Shown piece after piece: positions 1 to 7,478 of a stretch of 11,042 bases of DNA. This stretch comes from Clostridia bacterium. Its GTDB lineage: Bacteria; Bacillota; Clostridia; Oscillospirales; RGIG577. Each line of letters begins with the position of its first letter. The stretch's first letter is position 1. A program made the position numbers and the translations under genes. Location of the stretch: the NCBI GenBank assembly GCA_017419325.1, contig JAFOLN010000089.1, forward strand, positions 1 through 11,042, read 5' to 3'. The notes under the pieces were generated by a model that worked only from the letters and a program-made list of their open reading frames with translations, did no database searches and was not told where the DNA came from.

Positions 1-752
1 CCCGTGCGTGACGAAATAAGGCTCACGGCTTCCGAAAGCGTAAGCCCCTCCCCGTCCTTCGGGCGTCCTATTACAACAAGGCGCGCGCCCTTATCCTTTG
101 CCGCCTCAAGCTTTTCATAAAAGCCGCCCGCGCTTCCTCCGTCCTTCGTAACAAGATACGCAGCGTTCGCCATGGCAAGCGTGGCCGCGTTCATCTCCCT
201 TGAGAACGGCCCCTGCATGGCTATGATTCGGGCGGGCTTAACCCCCGCCTCGATGCATGCCCTTACAGACGACTCCGCGGGAAGCACCCGCACAAAGGCG
301 CGTTCGGAGAAGTCCTTTATACCCGAGAACACGGGGATATCCTTTACCCCGGTGGTAAAGAGAATGTTTCCGTCCCGTCCGTCGAGATACGCCGCCGCGT
401 CACGGGCGCTCTCAAAGTACATCGTGCCGTCCGGGGCGTCTGATTCGTCCCGCTTTACTCTTATATATTCAACGCCCGCCGAAAGCGCGGCACGCTTTAT
501 GTTCTCTGTGGCGCGGTCGGCGTAAGGGTGCGTTGCGTCTATGACCGTATCGAAGCGCGACGCCTTGAAAAGCGCTTCCATCTCACCGCTGTCCATGCGT
601 CCCGTAAGAACGGTAAGCCCTTTTATTGGCGCGATGAGCGTCTTTGCGTATTCGGTCGCCACGCTTGCGGTGATAAGCACATCCCGGCCGCAAAGCCTTT
701 CTATAAGCCTTCGCCCCTCCGTCGTGCCTGCAAATATGCAGATATTATACAT
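1..752 (-). CDS. cbiJ: Cobalt-precorrin-6A reductase CbiJ (3' end cut by window)
   Basis: Reduces the macrocycle of cobalt-precorrin-6A to 6B with a nicotinamide nucleotide in the anaerobic cobalamin pathway (family knowledge; cytoplasmic). I translated it by hand; 250 codons lie in the window and no stop is reached, so the last few residues are missing (family length is about 250-260). Visible family motifs are the N-terminal nucleotide-binding start IFAGTTEGR (6-14), SVATEYA (30-36), the diagnostic DATHPYA (72-78), TTGVKD (133-138), MQGPFSREMN (179-188) and TKDGGSAGGFYEK (202-214). The ATG at 752 overlaps the end of cbiH by 8 bases and is preceded by GAGAGG at 8 bases spacing, which fits translational coupling. 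Leucine codons are strongly skewed: 15 CTT, 3 CTC, no CTG. Identification is firm. Confidence 0.95.
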   Translation of the reverse strand, partial: MYNICIFAGTTEGRRLIERLCGRDVLITASVATEYAKTLIAPIKGLTVLTGRMDSGEMEALFKASRFDTVIDATHPYADRATENIKRAALSAGVEYIRVKRDESDAPDGTMYFESARDAAAYLDGRDGNILFTTGVKDIPVFSGIKDFSERAFVRVLPAESSVRACIEAGVKPARIIAMQGPFSREMNAATLAMANAAYLVTKDGGSAGGFYEKLEAAKDKGARLVVIGRPKDGEGLTLSEAVSLISSRT

Positions 753-1476
753 TTTTATAACCTCTCGGCGTTATCATATTGTCGTTTATAAGCTTTGTTT
801 CGCTGTTTCCTATAAATACTGTCGAAAACATATCGACAGGGGCGTCTTTAAGCTCTGAAAGCTTAAGTATGCGCCCGCTTTCGCCGTCTCTGCCGACGTT
901 TCGCGCGATGCCGCACAGTCTGTCACCCGGGAGCGTTCTTAAAAGCACCTCACAGGCTCTTTTAAGATGCTCGGGACGTGTGCGGCTTTGGGGATTATAT
1001 ATGACTATGGCCATATCGGCCCCGGCCGCCGCAGAAAGACGCCGCTCAATCTTCTCCCACGCGGTAAGACGGTCGCTTAAGCTTATGACCGCAAAATCAT
1101 GGGTAAGCGGCGCGCCAAGAAGCGCGCCCCCCGAAAGCGCGGCGGTAACTCCCGGTATCACCTCTATGTCGGGGTCGACGCTATCGCCCCGAAGCTCATA
1201 TACAAGCGCCGCCATGCCGTATACGCCGCTGTCGCCGGAGCATACAACGGCCGCCGTTTTTCCCGATCTCGCATAATGAAGCGCTGCCTCGCACCGCTTC
1301 ACCTCACCCGTCATGGGTGTGGTCACAAAATCCTTATCCGGGTATATCTTTTTTATAAGCTCCGTATATACGCCGTAGCCTATTATTACGTCGGCCTCCT
1401 CTATTGCGCGGGCGGCGCGAAATGTCATGTTATCGCGGTCCCCCGGGCCTATGCCGACTATATAAAGCTTACTCAA
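745..1476 (-). CDS. cbiH: Cobalt-factor III / precorrin-3B C17-methyltransferase CbiH
   Basis: SAM-dependent methyltransferase that methylates C17 and drives ring contraction to cobalt-precorrin-4 (family knowledge). The protein is 243 residues, normal for the family. It starts with the SUMT-type glycine loop YIVGIGPGD (5-13). It also has SGDSGVYGMA (80-89), IPGVTAALSGGALLGAPL (107-124) followed by HDFAVISLSD, and IYNPQSRTRP (159-168). The reading frame is open back to 1503, but the first ATG there would add 9 residues that have no place in the fold and would overlap cbiG deeply. The TTG at 1476 sits 6 bases after a strong GGAGG and puts SKLYIVGIGPG at the N terminus, so I chose TTG. It overlaps the cbiG stop by 8 bases. 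Its own stop lies inside the start of cbiJ. Confidence 0.94.
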   Translation of the reverse strand: MSKLYIVGIGPGDRDNMTFRAARAIEEADVIIGYGVYTELIKKIYPDKDFVTTPMTGEVKRCEAALHYARSGKTAAVVCSGDSGVYGMAALVYELRGDSVDPDIEVIPGVTAALSGGALLGAPLTHDFAVISLSDRLTAWEKIERRLSAAAGADMAIVIYNPQSRTRPEHLKRACEVLLRTLPGDRLCGIARNVGRDGESGRILKLSELKDAPVDMFSTVFIGNSETKLINDNMITPRGYKNV

Positions 1477-2491
1477 AGCGCACCTCCCGTATCTCTTCAG
1501 CAACTGCCACGGTAACGCCGCCGCACGCCGTTTTCTTTACGATAAGCGCCTTTGCGCCCATCATCGCCGCGCGTTCGCATACGTTGTCCACGCCCGTAAC
1601 GCTTTTTACGAAATCGGAGGAGGAAAACTCCCCCGAAAGGGACGAAAGCTCCCCCGCCGTATATGTAACGAGCGGCTTGCCCGCTTTGCGGCAGTATTCC
1701 AGAAGTCCCGCTTCGTTTCCCTTTATGTCTATCGTTGAAAACTGCTTTATCGCCCGCATATCGATGGCGTGCGCCTTGAAAACGCCCTCAACCGCCGCCT
1801 CAATTGCCTCCGCGGACGTGCCTTTTTTGCACCCAACGCCCACATGAAGCACCCGCGGTATGAGGCGAAGAGTCTTTGAAAACGGCTTCTCTCCCGTTTT
1901 ATAGCTTATAAGTATGCCTGTGCCGCCCGACCTGCCTTCGCATATCCCCGCAGGATATGCGCCTTTTACGGGAAAGTCGCACGCCACCGGCACGTTCCCT
2001 TCAAGCACGGCCGCGGATACCGTCTTTGAAAGGCTTATATCGTCTATTATAAAGCCGTTCTTCATCGCCCATTCGTCGGGCGAGAACCGTCCGTTTATAT
2101 CCGTGGCCGTCGTTATAACGGGCACGGCCTTGATGATTTCGGCTATCCTCTCCGAAAGCGCGTTCGCGCCGCCTATATGCCCGGAAAGAATGGGTATGAC
2201 GAACCGCCCGAGCTCATCCGCAACTATTACCGCCGGGTCCGTCCGTTTGTCAGACACATAGGGCGCTATGCACCTTACGGCGATGCCGCAGGAGCCTATG
2301 AAGATAAGCGCGTCCATATCGGAAAAAAGTCTTTTATAGAGCGCCGAAGACGTGTCGTCTATCGGCAGAAACCCGCCGTCCGAAAGCCTTTTGGGTACAT
2401 ACTTAAGCGTCTCGCAGTCCGAAAGTCCCGCTTCAAGCCTCTCTGAGAGGGCGCGTCCCTTTTTACTGTATGAAATGATGGCAATCTTCAT
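1469..2491 (-). CDS. cbiG: Cobalt-precorrin-5A hydrolase CbiG
   Basis: Opens the delta-lactone of cobalt-precorrin-5A and releases the C20-derived two-carbon unit as acetaldehyde, giving precorrin-5B (family knowledge). The protein has 340 residues and the expected layout. The N-terminal domain carries IFIGSCGIAVRCIAP (63-77), then VIVADELGRFVIPILSGHIGGAN (88-110, read as two adjoining motifs). A less conserved middle region follows. The C-terminal CbiG domain has HVGVGCKKGTSAEAIEAAV (216-234) and FSTIDIKGNEAGL. It starts with ATG whose last bases overlap the cbiF stop (ATGA, 4 bases), a typical coupled junction. It is a stand-alone protein here; in some bacteria it is fused to CbiH. Identification is firm. 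Confidence 0.95.
   Translation of the reverse strand: MKIAIISYSKKGRALSERLEAGLSDCETLKYVPKRLSDGGFLPIDDTSSALYKRLFSDMDALIFIGSCGIAVRCIAPYVSDKRTDPAVIVADELGRFVIPILSGHIGGANALSERIAEIIKAVPVITTATDINGRFSPDEWAMKNGFIIDDISLSKTVSAAVLEGNVPVACDFPVKGAYPAGICEGRSGGTGILISYKTGEKPFSKTLRLIPRVLHVGVGCKKGTSAEAIEAAVEGVFKAHAIDMRAIKQFSTIDIKGNEAGLLEYCRKAGKPLVTYTAGELSSLSGEFSSSDFVKSVTGVDNVCERAAMMGAKALIVKKTACGGVTVAVAEEIREVRFE
1476..1490 (-). promoter_or_regulatory. Ribosome binding site deciding the TTG start of cbiH
   Basis: On the minus strand GGGAGGTGCGCT immediately precedes TTG. The GGAGG core is spaced 6 bases from the TTG. A GTG inside the motif is out of frame with cbiH. This is the only good Shine-Dalgarno near a usable start in this frame. 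Confidence 0.75.
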
Positions 2492-3243
2492 TTCGACGCC
2501 TCCCTGAACCCCGTTTCAAACGCGGGGTCGTACAAAAGCGAACGAAGGTATTCGTCTCCAAGCACGTTCCCCACAATGATGAGCGCCGTCTTTTTTATAT
2601 TGTTTCTTTTAAGCGTCTCGCTTACCGTGTCCACGGTGCAGCGATATATCCCTTCATCGGGCCATGAGGCCCGGTATACAACGGCCGCTGGCGTGTTTGC
2701 GTCCCAGCCGCCCCTGAGAAGCTCGCTTTGGAGCTTCTCTCCGAGGGACGCGCTTAAAAATATCACCATGGTCGCCCGATGGACGGAAAGCTCGCAAATC
2801 GACTGGCCGTCCGGCACGGGCGTTCTCCCCTCGGCGCGGGCTATAATAACGCTCTGGCTTACTCCCGGCAGCGTATACTCCGCTTTAAGTGACGCCGCCG
2901 CCGCAGAAAAGGAGCTTACCCCCGGGCATACGGAATACTCAATGCCGAGGGCCGAAAGCGCGTCGAACTGCTCTCTTACCGCGCCGAAAAGCGAGGGGTC
3001 TCCCGTATGGAGGCGCACAGTCGTTTTACTTTCGCTCTCCGCCCGCTTTATCACGCCGATGACTTCCTCAAGCGTCATTTCCGCGCTGTTATAAACCTCG
3101 CAGCCATTCTTTGCATATGAGAGAAGCTCCGGGTTTACAAGGGAGCCCGCGTATATTATAACGTCGGCTTCGCCCAAAAGGCGCGCGCCGCGCACCGTTA
3201 TAAGGTCGGGCGCGCCGCTTCCCGCTCCAACGAAATGAACCAT
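2488..3243 (-). CDS. cbiF: Cobalt-precorrin-4 C11-methyltransferase CbiF
   Basis: SAM-dependent methyltransferase adding the C11 methyl group to cobalt-precorrin-4 (family knowledge). The 251-residue protein has the SUMT-type nucleotide loop VGAGSGAPDLITVRG (5-19), YAGSLVNPELL (31-41), LHTGDPSLFGA (78-88) and CPGVSSFSAAAASL (106-119). The YAGSLVNPELL and HTGDPS motifs separate CbiF/CobM from its relatives CbiH and CbiL. The frame is open upstream to an ATG at 3300, but those 19 residues are read from inside cbiD and precede the conserved N terminus. The ATG at 3243 has AGGAG 8 bases upstream and puts MVHFVGAGSG first. This start overlaps the end of cbiD by 46 bases out of frame, the largest overlap in the operon. 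Confidence 0.94.
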   Translation of the reverse strand: MVHFVGAGSGAPDLITVRGARLLGEADVIIYAGSLVNPELLSYAKNGCEVYNSAEMTLEEVIGVIKRAESESKTTVRLHTGDPSLFGAVREQFDALSALGIEYSVCPGVSSFSAAAASLKAEYTLPGVSQSVIIARAEGRTPVPDGQSICELSVHRATMVIFLSASLGEKLQSELLRGGWDANTPAAVVYRASWPDEGIYRCTVDTVSETLKRNNIKKTALIIVGNVLGDEYLRSLLYDPAFETGFREASK

Positions 3244-4376
3244 TTTTTCTGCTCCTTTACTATCATGGAAAAAAGCTCTTTCGCGTTTTTCGTCTCGCAC
3301 AAATGACCGTGCTGTCTTGAAAACATAATAACTCCCGCGCTCATTTTTCCTCCGGTTCGCGCGTTTATGTTTTTCTCAATACTGCGCATTATTGAAAAAA
3401 GCGTTTTTTCGCATATTCCTTTTTCTTTTAGTACGTCAACAGCCGCGTCGCAGGTGGCGCATGAAAGTATACGCCCTATGTCCCCTCCGCTCATTCCCTG
3501 CGCGGCGGCGTGGGCGGCTATTATCTCCATGCGGCAGTCGCCGTATTTCGAGTGGGTATTGAACATGCCTCCCGCAAGCTTTACAAGCTTTCCCATATGG
3601 CCTATAAGAAGCATTCCCCGAAAGTGAAGCTCCGCCGCCATGTCGATGGAGTCGCCTATGAAATTCGACGTGACCTGCGCCGTACTTTTGTCCGCGCCGA
3701 GGCTTTCTATGTATTCAAGGCCGTAATTCCCCGGCGTAAGCAGTACATACTTCCTGCCGCTTTCACGCCGCTGGGTAAGTTCGAGGCGTATCGTCTCAAT
3801 GAGCGCCTGCTCGCTCATGGGCTCCACAATGCCCGTTGTGCCGAGTATGGATATGCCGCCCTCTATGCCGAGGCGGGAATTGAGCGTCTTTTTTGAAACG
3901 GCCTCGCCCTCCGGCGCGTATATGACCACCGAAAGCCCGCCGCCGTAATCAGCGGCGCGGCACACCTCTATAAGGTTCTCTTTTATCTGACGGCGCGGCC
4001 CCGTGTTTATGGCCGCCTCGCCCACGCTTCGGTCAAGCCCGCGCTTAGTCACGCGGCCTATGCCCTGCCCGCCGTCTATCGTGACACCGGGCTCGTCTGT
4101 TCTGGATACGCGGGCGTAAATATACATGCCGTTCGTCACGTCCGGGTCGTCGCCGCTGTCCTTTATGACGGCGCAGCTTACGGCGTTTTCGTCCGTCTGT
4201 ATGTCTTTCAGCTCAAGGCTTACGTCCATCCCGCCGGGCGTCAAAACGCCTATGCGCCGAAGGGGCTTTCCCGTCAAAAGCATCCATGCCGCCGCCTTTG
4301 AGGCCGCGGCGGCGCAGGTGCCCGTCGTGTAGCCGAGACGGAGCCTTTTGCCGTCCTTGTTTATATACTCCTTCAT
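3198..4376 (-). CDS. cbiD: Cobalt-precorrin-5B C1-methyltransferase CbiD
   Basis: Methylates C1 of cobalt-precorrin-5B using SAM in the anaerobic route (family knowledge). It is not a member of the SUMT fold family of the other methyltransferases. The 392-residue protein has the CbiD hallmarks: GYTTGTCAAAASKAA (15-29), KDSGDDPDVTNG (72-83), DGGQGIGRVTKRGL (101-114), NTGPRRQI (124-131), GGISILGTTGIVEPMS (173-188) and GHMGKLVKLAGGMFNTHSK (259-277). The start is ATG 4 bases after the cbiC stop, within the junction GGTGACGGTATG, where GGTGA serves as the ribosome binding site. The last 15 residues (FISLEREAARPTL and the two residues before them) are encoded in DNA that also encodes the CbiF N terminus, so this tail is probably not conserved. 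Confidence 0.96.
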   Translation of the reverse strand: MKEYINKDGKRLRLGYTTGTCAAAASKAAAWMLLTGKPLRRIGVLTPGGMDVSLELKDIQTDENAVSCAVIKDSGDDPDVTNGMYIYARVSRTDEPGVTIDGGQGIGRVTKRGLDRSVGEAAINTGPRRQIKENLIEVCRAADYGGGLSVVIYAPEGEAVSKKTLNSRLGIEGGISILGTTGIVEPMSEQALIETIRLELTQRRESGRKYVLLTPGNYGLEYIESLGADKSTAQVTSNFIGDSIDMAAELHFRGMLLIGHMGKLVKLAGGMFNTHSKYGDCRMEIIAAHAAAQGMSGGDIGRILSCATCDAAVDVLKEKGICEKTLFSIMRSIEKNINARTGGKMSAGVIMFSRQHGHLCETKNAKELFSMIVKEQKKWFISLEREAARPTL

Positions 4377-4385
4377 ACCGTCACC
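4374..4385 (-). promoter_or_regulatory. cbiC-stop / cbiD-start junction cassette GGTGACGGTATG
   Basis: Reading on the minus strand, the TGA stop of cbiC is embedded in a GGTGA ribosome binding site, with CGGT as spacer and the cbiD ATG directly after. The same 12 bases occur at the ATPase/cbiA junction. The layout suggests termination-reinitiation coupling. Confidence 0.6.
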
Positions 4386-5004
4386 GTGTTATCTGATAAA
4401 GAACAGCGTTTACGACGGCCGCCGCAACGCCGCTGCCGCCCTTTCGTCCCCGCGCGACTATATGGGGCATATCGGACGAAATGATAAGCTCCTTACTTTC
4501 CACCACGTTTACAAATCCCACGGGTACTCCAATCACAAGCGCCGGCGAAAGCTCGCCCGCGTCGTGAAGCTCCTTTATCCTTATAAGCGCGGTGGGAGCG
4601 TTTCCTATGGCGAATATGCATGGCTTTTTAAGCTTCGCCGCCTTCTCCATAGATACCGCCGCCCTTGTTATGCCAAGCTTTGCGGCTCTTTCGGCCACGT
4701 CCTCGTCCGCCATAAAGCAGTGAACCTGCCCGCCAAGGCGCGAAAGCGCCGTTTTATTTATGCCTGCCCGCGCCATATTCGTATCGGTCACAATATCACA
4801 TCCGGCTTTTAACGCCGCTATCCCAAGCTTCACCGCGTCAGGCGAGAACACGAGATTGTCGGCGTAGTCGAAGTCGGCCGTCGCGTGAATGGCGCGCTTT
4901 ATAACAGGCTCGTTTTCCGGCGGAAACCGTTTTTCTCCCAAAAGCTCGGATATTATCTCAAAGCTTTTCTTTTCTATGTCAGAGGGCTTAATCTTTTCTG
5001 TCAT
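4381..5004 (-). CDS. cbiC: Cobalt-precorrin-8 methylmutase CbiC
   Basis: Moves the methyl group from C11 to C12 of cobalt-precorrin-8 to give cobyrinate (family knowledge). It has 207 residues, the usual length. The proposed catalytic histidine is His40 in AIHATADFDYADN (38-50). Other conserved blocks are TDTNMARAGI (73-82), GNAPTAL (134-140), PVGFVNVVESK (161-171) and GRKGGSGVAAA (186-196). Its ATG lies inside the end of cbiA, a 17-base out-of-frame overlap, with a GAGG about 12 bases upstream, so the ribosome site is only moderate and coupling to cbiA translation is likely. Its TGA stop forms part of the cbiD ribosome binding site. Confidence 0.95.
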   Translation of the reverse strand: MTEKIKPSDIEKKSFEIISELLGEKRFPPENEPVIKRAIHATADFDYADNLVFSPDAVKLGIAALKAGCDIVTDTNMARAGINKTALSRLGGQVHCFMADEDVAERAAKLGITRAAVSMEKAAKLKKPCIFAIGNAPTALIRIKELHDAGELSPALVIGVPVGFVNVVESKELIISSDMPHIVARGRKGGSGVAAAVVNAVLYQITR

Positions 5005-6352
5005 TCTTATGCTTTTCCTCCAGGCATGCTTTATAAAAGTTTATCGCAAAATCGATGTTCGAGTAAAAATGAAAGTGCGGATATCCAGCGTAAAGCCGCG
5101 ATGAAGCGTATGCGGCGTCCCACGCTCTTCCTGAGGGCTTCTTTGCCGCGAACGCTTCGCCGGGGAACTCGCTGTCCCAGTAGTGGAACTCATGGGCGCG
5201 TATCTTTTGCCCCGCCCGGCAGAGCATATTGTCCCGCTTCGCCGTAAGCTCGACGTATCCGAAGCGGGAAAGCTTTCCCGTATCGAAGGTTTTTCCCCGT
5301 ATAACGCCCGCCATGGGGTATTCGCCGATTCTTTCGGTAAGATACATAAAGCCGCCGCATTCCGCAATGCACGGAAGGCCTCGCGAAAGAGCGTTCTTTA
5401 CGGATTGGATCATCTCCGTGTTGCTGCTGAGCGCCTCCGCGTGAAGCTCCGGGTAGCCGCCGCCGAGATAAAGGCCAAAGACGCCCTCTGGCAGCCGTCT
5501 GTCGTGAACGGGGCTTACGGAAACGAGCTCGGCTCCCATGTCGGAAAGCGCACTGAGGCTGTCGTCGTAGTAAAATGAGAATGCCTCGTCGTGCGCGACA
5601 GCGATGCGCACCGGCTCAAAGCGCGGAAGCGTTATTTCGTTTATCCAAAGCGGCGCAGCCTCATTCGCCAGCGCCGCAAGCGCGTCCAGATCAATGCACT
5701 TTTCGGCCATTTGGGAAAGCGCGTCTGCTTTTTTCTCAAGCTCTTTTACCTCCGCCGCGGTCACAAGGCCAAGGCGGCGGCTCTCAAGGGAGCAGTCAGG
5801 CATATGGGGCATGAACCCAAGGGGGCGAACACGGGCACCGAAGTGCTTTTCTATCTCGCGCTTAAGCGTTTCGTACATATGGGGCGAACAGCCGTTTAAA
5901 ATAACGCCGCAGATAAGGTTGTCGGGATAAAACGACACAAATCCGCCGATGACGGCCATGACTGACAGCGCCGCGCCCCGCGCGGGCACGGTGAGCACCA
6001 CGGGGCACTTTAAGCGGCGCGAAATGTCGGACGCGCCGCCCTCATCTGTCATGGCGATGCCGTCGTAAAAGCCCATAACGCCCTCTATCACGTTTATATC
6101 CTTGTTTTTCGCCTTCTTCCAAAGAAGAAAGCGAAGCGTTTCATCGTCAAAAAAGAAGCTGTCGAGATTTGCGCCCTTCTCTCCCGTTATGGCGGCATGA
6201 AACATGGGGTCAATGTAGTCGGGGCCGCATTTAAACGCGCCCACGCGAAGCCCCCGCCGTGAAAGCGCCCGCATTACGGCGCAGGCTACCGTCGTCTTTC
6301 CGCAGCCGCTGGACGTGCCCGATATCATGATGCGGGGTATGTGTTTTTCCAT
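4988..6352 (-). CDS. cbiA: Cobyrinate a,c-diamide synthase CbiA
   Basis: ATP- and glutamine-dependent amidation of the a and c side chains of cobyrinate (family knowledge; cytoplasmic). The 454-residue protein has an N-terminal P-loop ATPase domain with GTSSGCGKTT (12-21), CGPDYIDPMFH (42-52) and IEGVMGFYDG (89-98). The C-terminal class-I glutamine amidotransferase domain has LYLGGGYPELHAE (294-306), the nucleophile Cys332 in IAECGGFMYL, HEFHYWDSEF (from 387) and a histidine cluster PHFHFYSN near the end. The frame is open to an ATG at 6421, but those extra 23 residues are read through the end of the ATPase gene. The ATG at 6352 has GGTGA upstream and places the P-loop at the normal distance from the N terminus. 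The related Ni-sirohydrochlorin enzyme CfbB is excluded mainly by context. Confidence 0.95.
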   Translation of the reverse strand: MEKHIPRIMISGTSSGCGKTTVACAVMRALSRRGLRVGAFKCGPDYIDPMFHAAITGEKGANLDSFFFDDETLRFLLWKKAKNKDINVIEGVMGFYDGIAMTDEGGASDISRRLKCPVVLTVPARGAALSVMAVIGGFVSFYPDNLICGVILNGCSPHMYETLKREIEKHFGARVRPLGFMPHMPDCSLESRRLGLVTAAEVKELEKKADALSQMAEKCIDLDALAALANEAAPLWINEITLPRFEPVRIAVAHDEAFSFYYDDSLSALSDMGAELVSVSPVHDRRLPEGVFGLYLGGGYPELHAEALSSNTEMIQSVKNALSRGLPCIAECGGFMYLTERIGEYPMAGVIRGKTFDTGKLSRFGYVELTAKRDNMLCRAGQKIRAHEFHYWDSEFPGEAFAAKKPSGRAWDAAYASSRLYAGYPHFHFYSNIDFAINFYKACLEEKHKNDRKD

Positions 6353-6361
6353 ACCGTCACC
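6350..6361 (-). promoter_or_regulatory. ATPase-stop / cbiA-start junction cassette GGTGACGGTATG
   Basis: The ATPase stop TGA lies in a GGTGA ribosome site, followed by CGGT and the cbiA ATG. It is identical over 12 bases to the cbiC/cbiD junction. It supports the 6352 start of cbiA over the upstream in-frame ATGs at 6364 and 6421. Confidence 0.6.
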
Positions 6362-7478
6362 CATCCTTCCCGAAAAGCTCATCAGTCCCGTTATACACGG
6401 GTATTCCCCTATCGCGCGCAAGCTCTAAAAGGCGGGCGTTTTTCATGTTTAATGTGCCCACAGGCGTACCCGCGTCTATAACGGCTTCGCATTTAGTCAT
6501 CGCGTCGGCAGCCGCAGAAAAAGCGGCGTCGCTCATGGGCTCAAAGGCCGGCACGGATATTACGCACCGAGACAGCCGCTTCGCCGCCTGCATATCAACG
6601 TCGTTTTCAAAAAGAATGCCCGCCGCAAAGGGAACCCCGCTCTTCTGGAGCGCCCTGAACACGGGTATACCCCGCCCCGCGCCGCAGACAACGAAAACAC
6701 GCGGCTTTCCCTCGGGGCGTTTTAATTCAACGCTTCCGAACATAAGGTCATACGAACCCTTTTCAAGGCCGTATAGCCGCTCTATCACGCCGTCGCTCAA
6801 AATATCCTCAGGCCGACCGAAGGCCTCCACCGTTTCTCCCTTAAGGCACAGAAGATAATCGGACGCCTTTACTGCCAAATCTATCTCGTGAAGCGACATT
6901 ATAACGGTCACTCCGCTTTTCGCCATGTCTCTGAGAACCTCGAGAAGCTCCGTTTTATGGCGTATGTCAAGGTAGGCGGTGGGCTCGTCAAGGACCATTA
7001 CCTTCGGCTCCTGGCATATGGCGCGGGCAAGCATTATGCGCTGCTTCTGACCGTCCGAAAGGGAGGTAAACTCAGTATCGGCAAGCCCCGCCGCGCCGAC
7101 CTTTGAAAGCGCGTCGGAAACAGCCGCCCTGTCCTTATCCGTAAGCCTTCCGAACATATCGGTATACGGATAGCGCCCCGTTGCCGCAACCTCGGCGCAG
7201 GTCATAAGCTCGGGACGGATGCGGTCGGTAAGCACCACGCTCATCTCCCTTGAAAGCTCGCGCGTCGTCATTTTTGAGACCTCCCGCCCGTTTATATATA
7301 CCGCGCCGCCGATGGCGGAAAGCTGGCGCGCAACGGATTTTAAAACGGTAGATTTGCCTGCCCCGTTCGGGCCTATGAGCGTAAGTATACTGCCCCTTTC
7401 AAGGCTTATGTTTATATCGCGGATAAGTACGCTGCCATTGTAACCGACAGCCAGATCTTCCGTCTTAAAATAAGTCAT
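6357..7478 (-). CDS. FecE/BtuD-type ABC importer ATPase with an extra C-terminal domain
   Basis: Energises the neighbouring FecCD-type permease for uptake of a metal chelate, heme or corrinoid (family knowledge; cytoplasmic face of the membrane). Residues 1 to about 250 are a complete ATPase: Walker A GPNGAGKST (36-44), Q-loop region replaced by VVLTDRIRP (81-89), signature SLSDGQKQR (139-147) in place of LSGGQ, Walker B VMVLDEPTAYLD (160-171) and switch histidine His197. From about 258 to 373 a second domain follows. It begins RVFVVCGAGRGIPVFRAL (260-277), a beta-strand/glycine-loop/helix pattern that looks Rossmann-like. Ordinary BtuD or FecE proteins are about 250-270 residues, so this is a real extension, in frame and ending at the gene's own stop. 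The ATG overlaps the permease stop by one base (TAATG). The substrate is not determined by sequence; the operon argues for a corrinoid or cobalt complex. Confidence 0.9.
   Translation of the reverse strand: MTYFKTEDLAVGYNGSVLIRDINISLERGSILTLIGPNGAGKSTVLKSVARQLSAIGGAVYINGREVSKMTTRELSREMSVVLTDRIRPELMTCAEVAATGRYPYTDMFGRLTDKDRAAVSDALSKVGAAGLADTEFTSLSDGQKQRIMLARAICQEPKVMVLDEPTAYLDIRHKTELLEVLRDMAKSGVTVIMSLHEIDLAVKASDYLLCLKGETVEAFGRPEDILSDGVIERLYGLEKGSYDLMFGSVELKRPEGKPRVFVVCGAGRGIPVFRALQKSGVPFAAGILFENDVDMQAAKRLSRCVISVPAFEPMSDAAFSAAADAMTKCEAVIDAGTPVGTLNMKNARLLELARDRGIPVYNGTDELFGKDG

Noticed and set aside
6353..6421. Upstream extension of CbiA starting at the ATG at 6421.
   Set aside because: The extra 23 residues are read from the ATPase gene in another frame and precede the normal N terminus; GGTGA before 6352 supports the shorter form.
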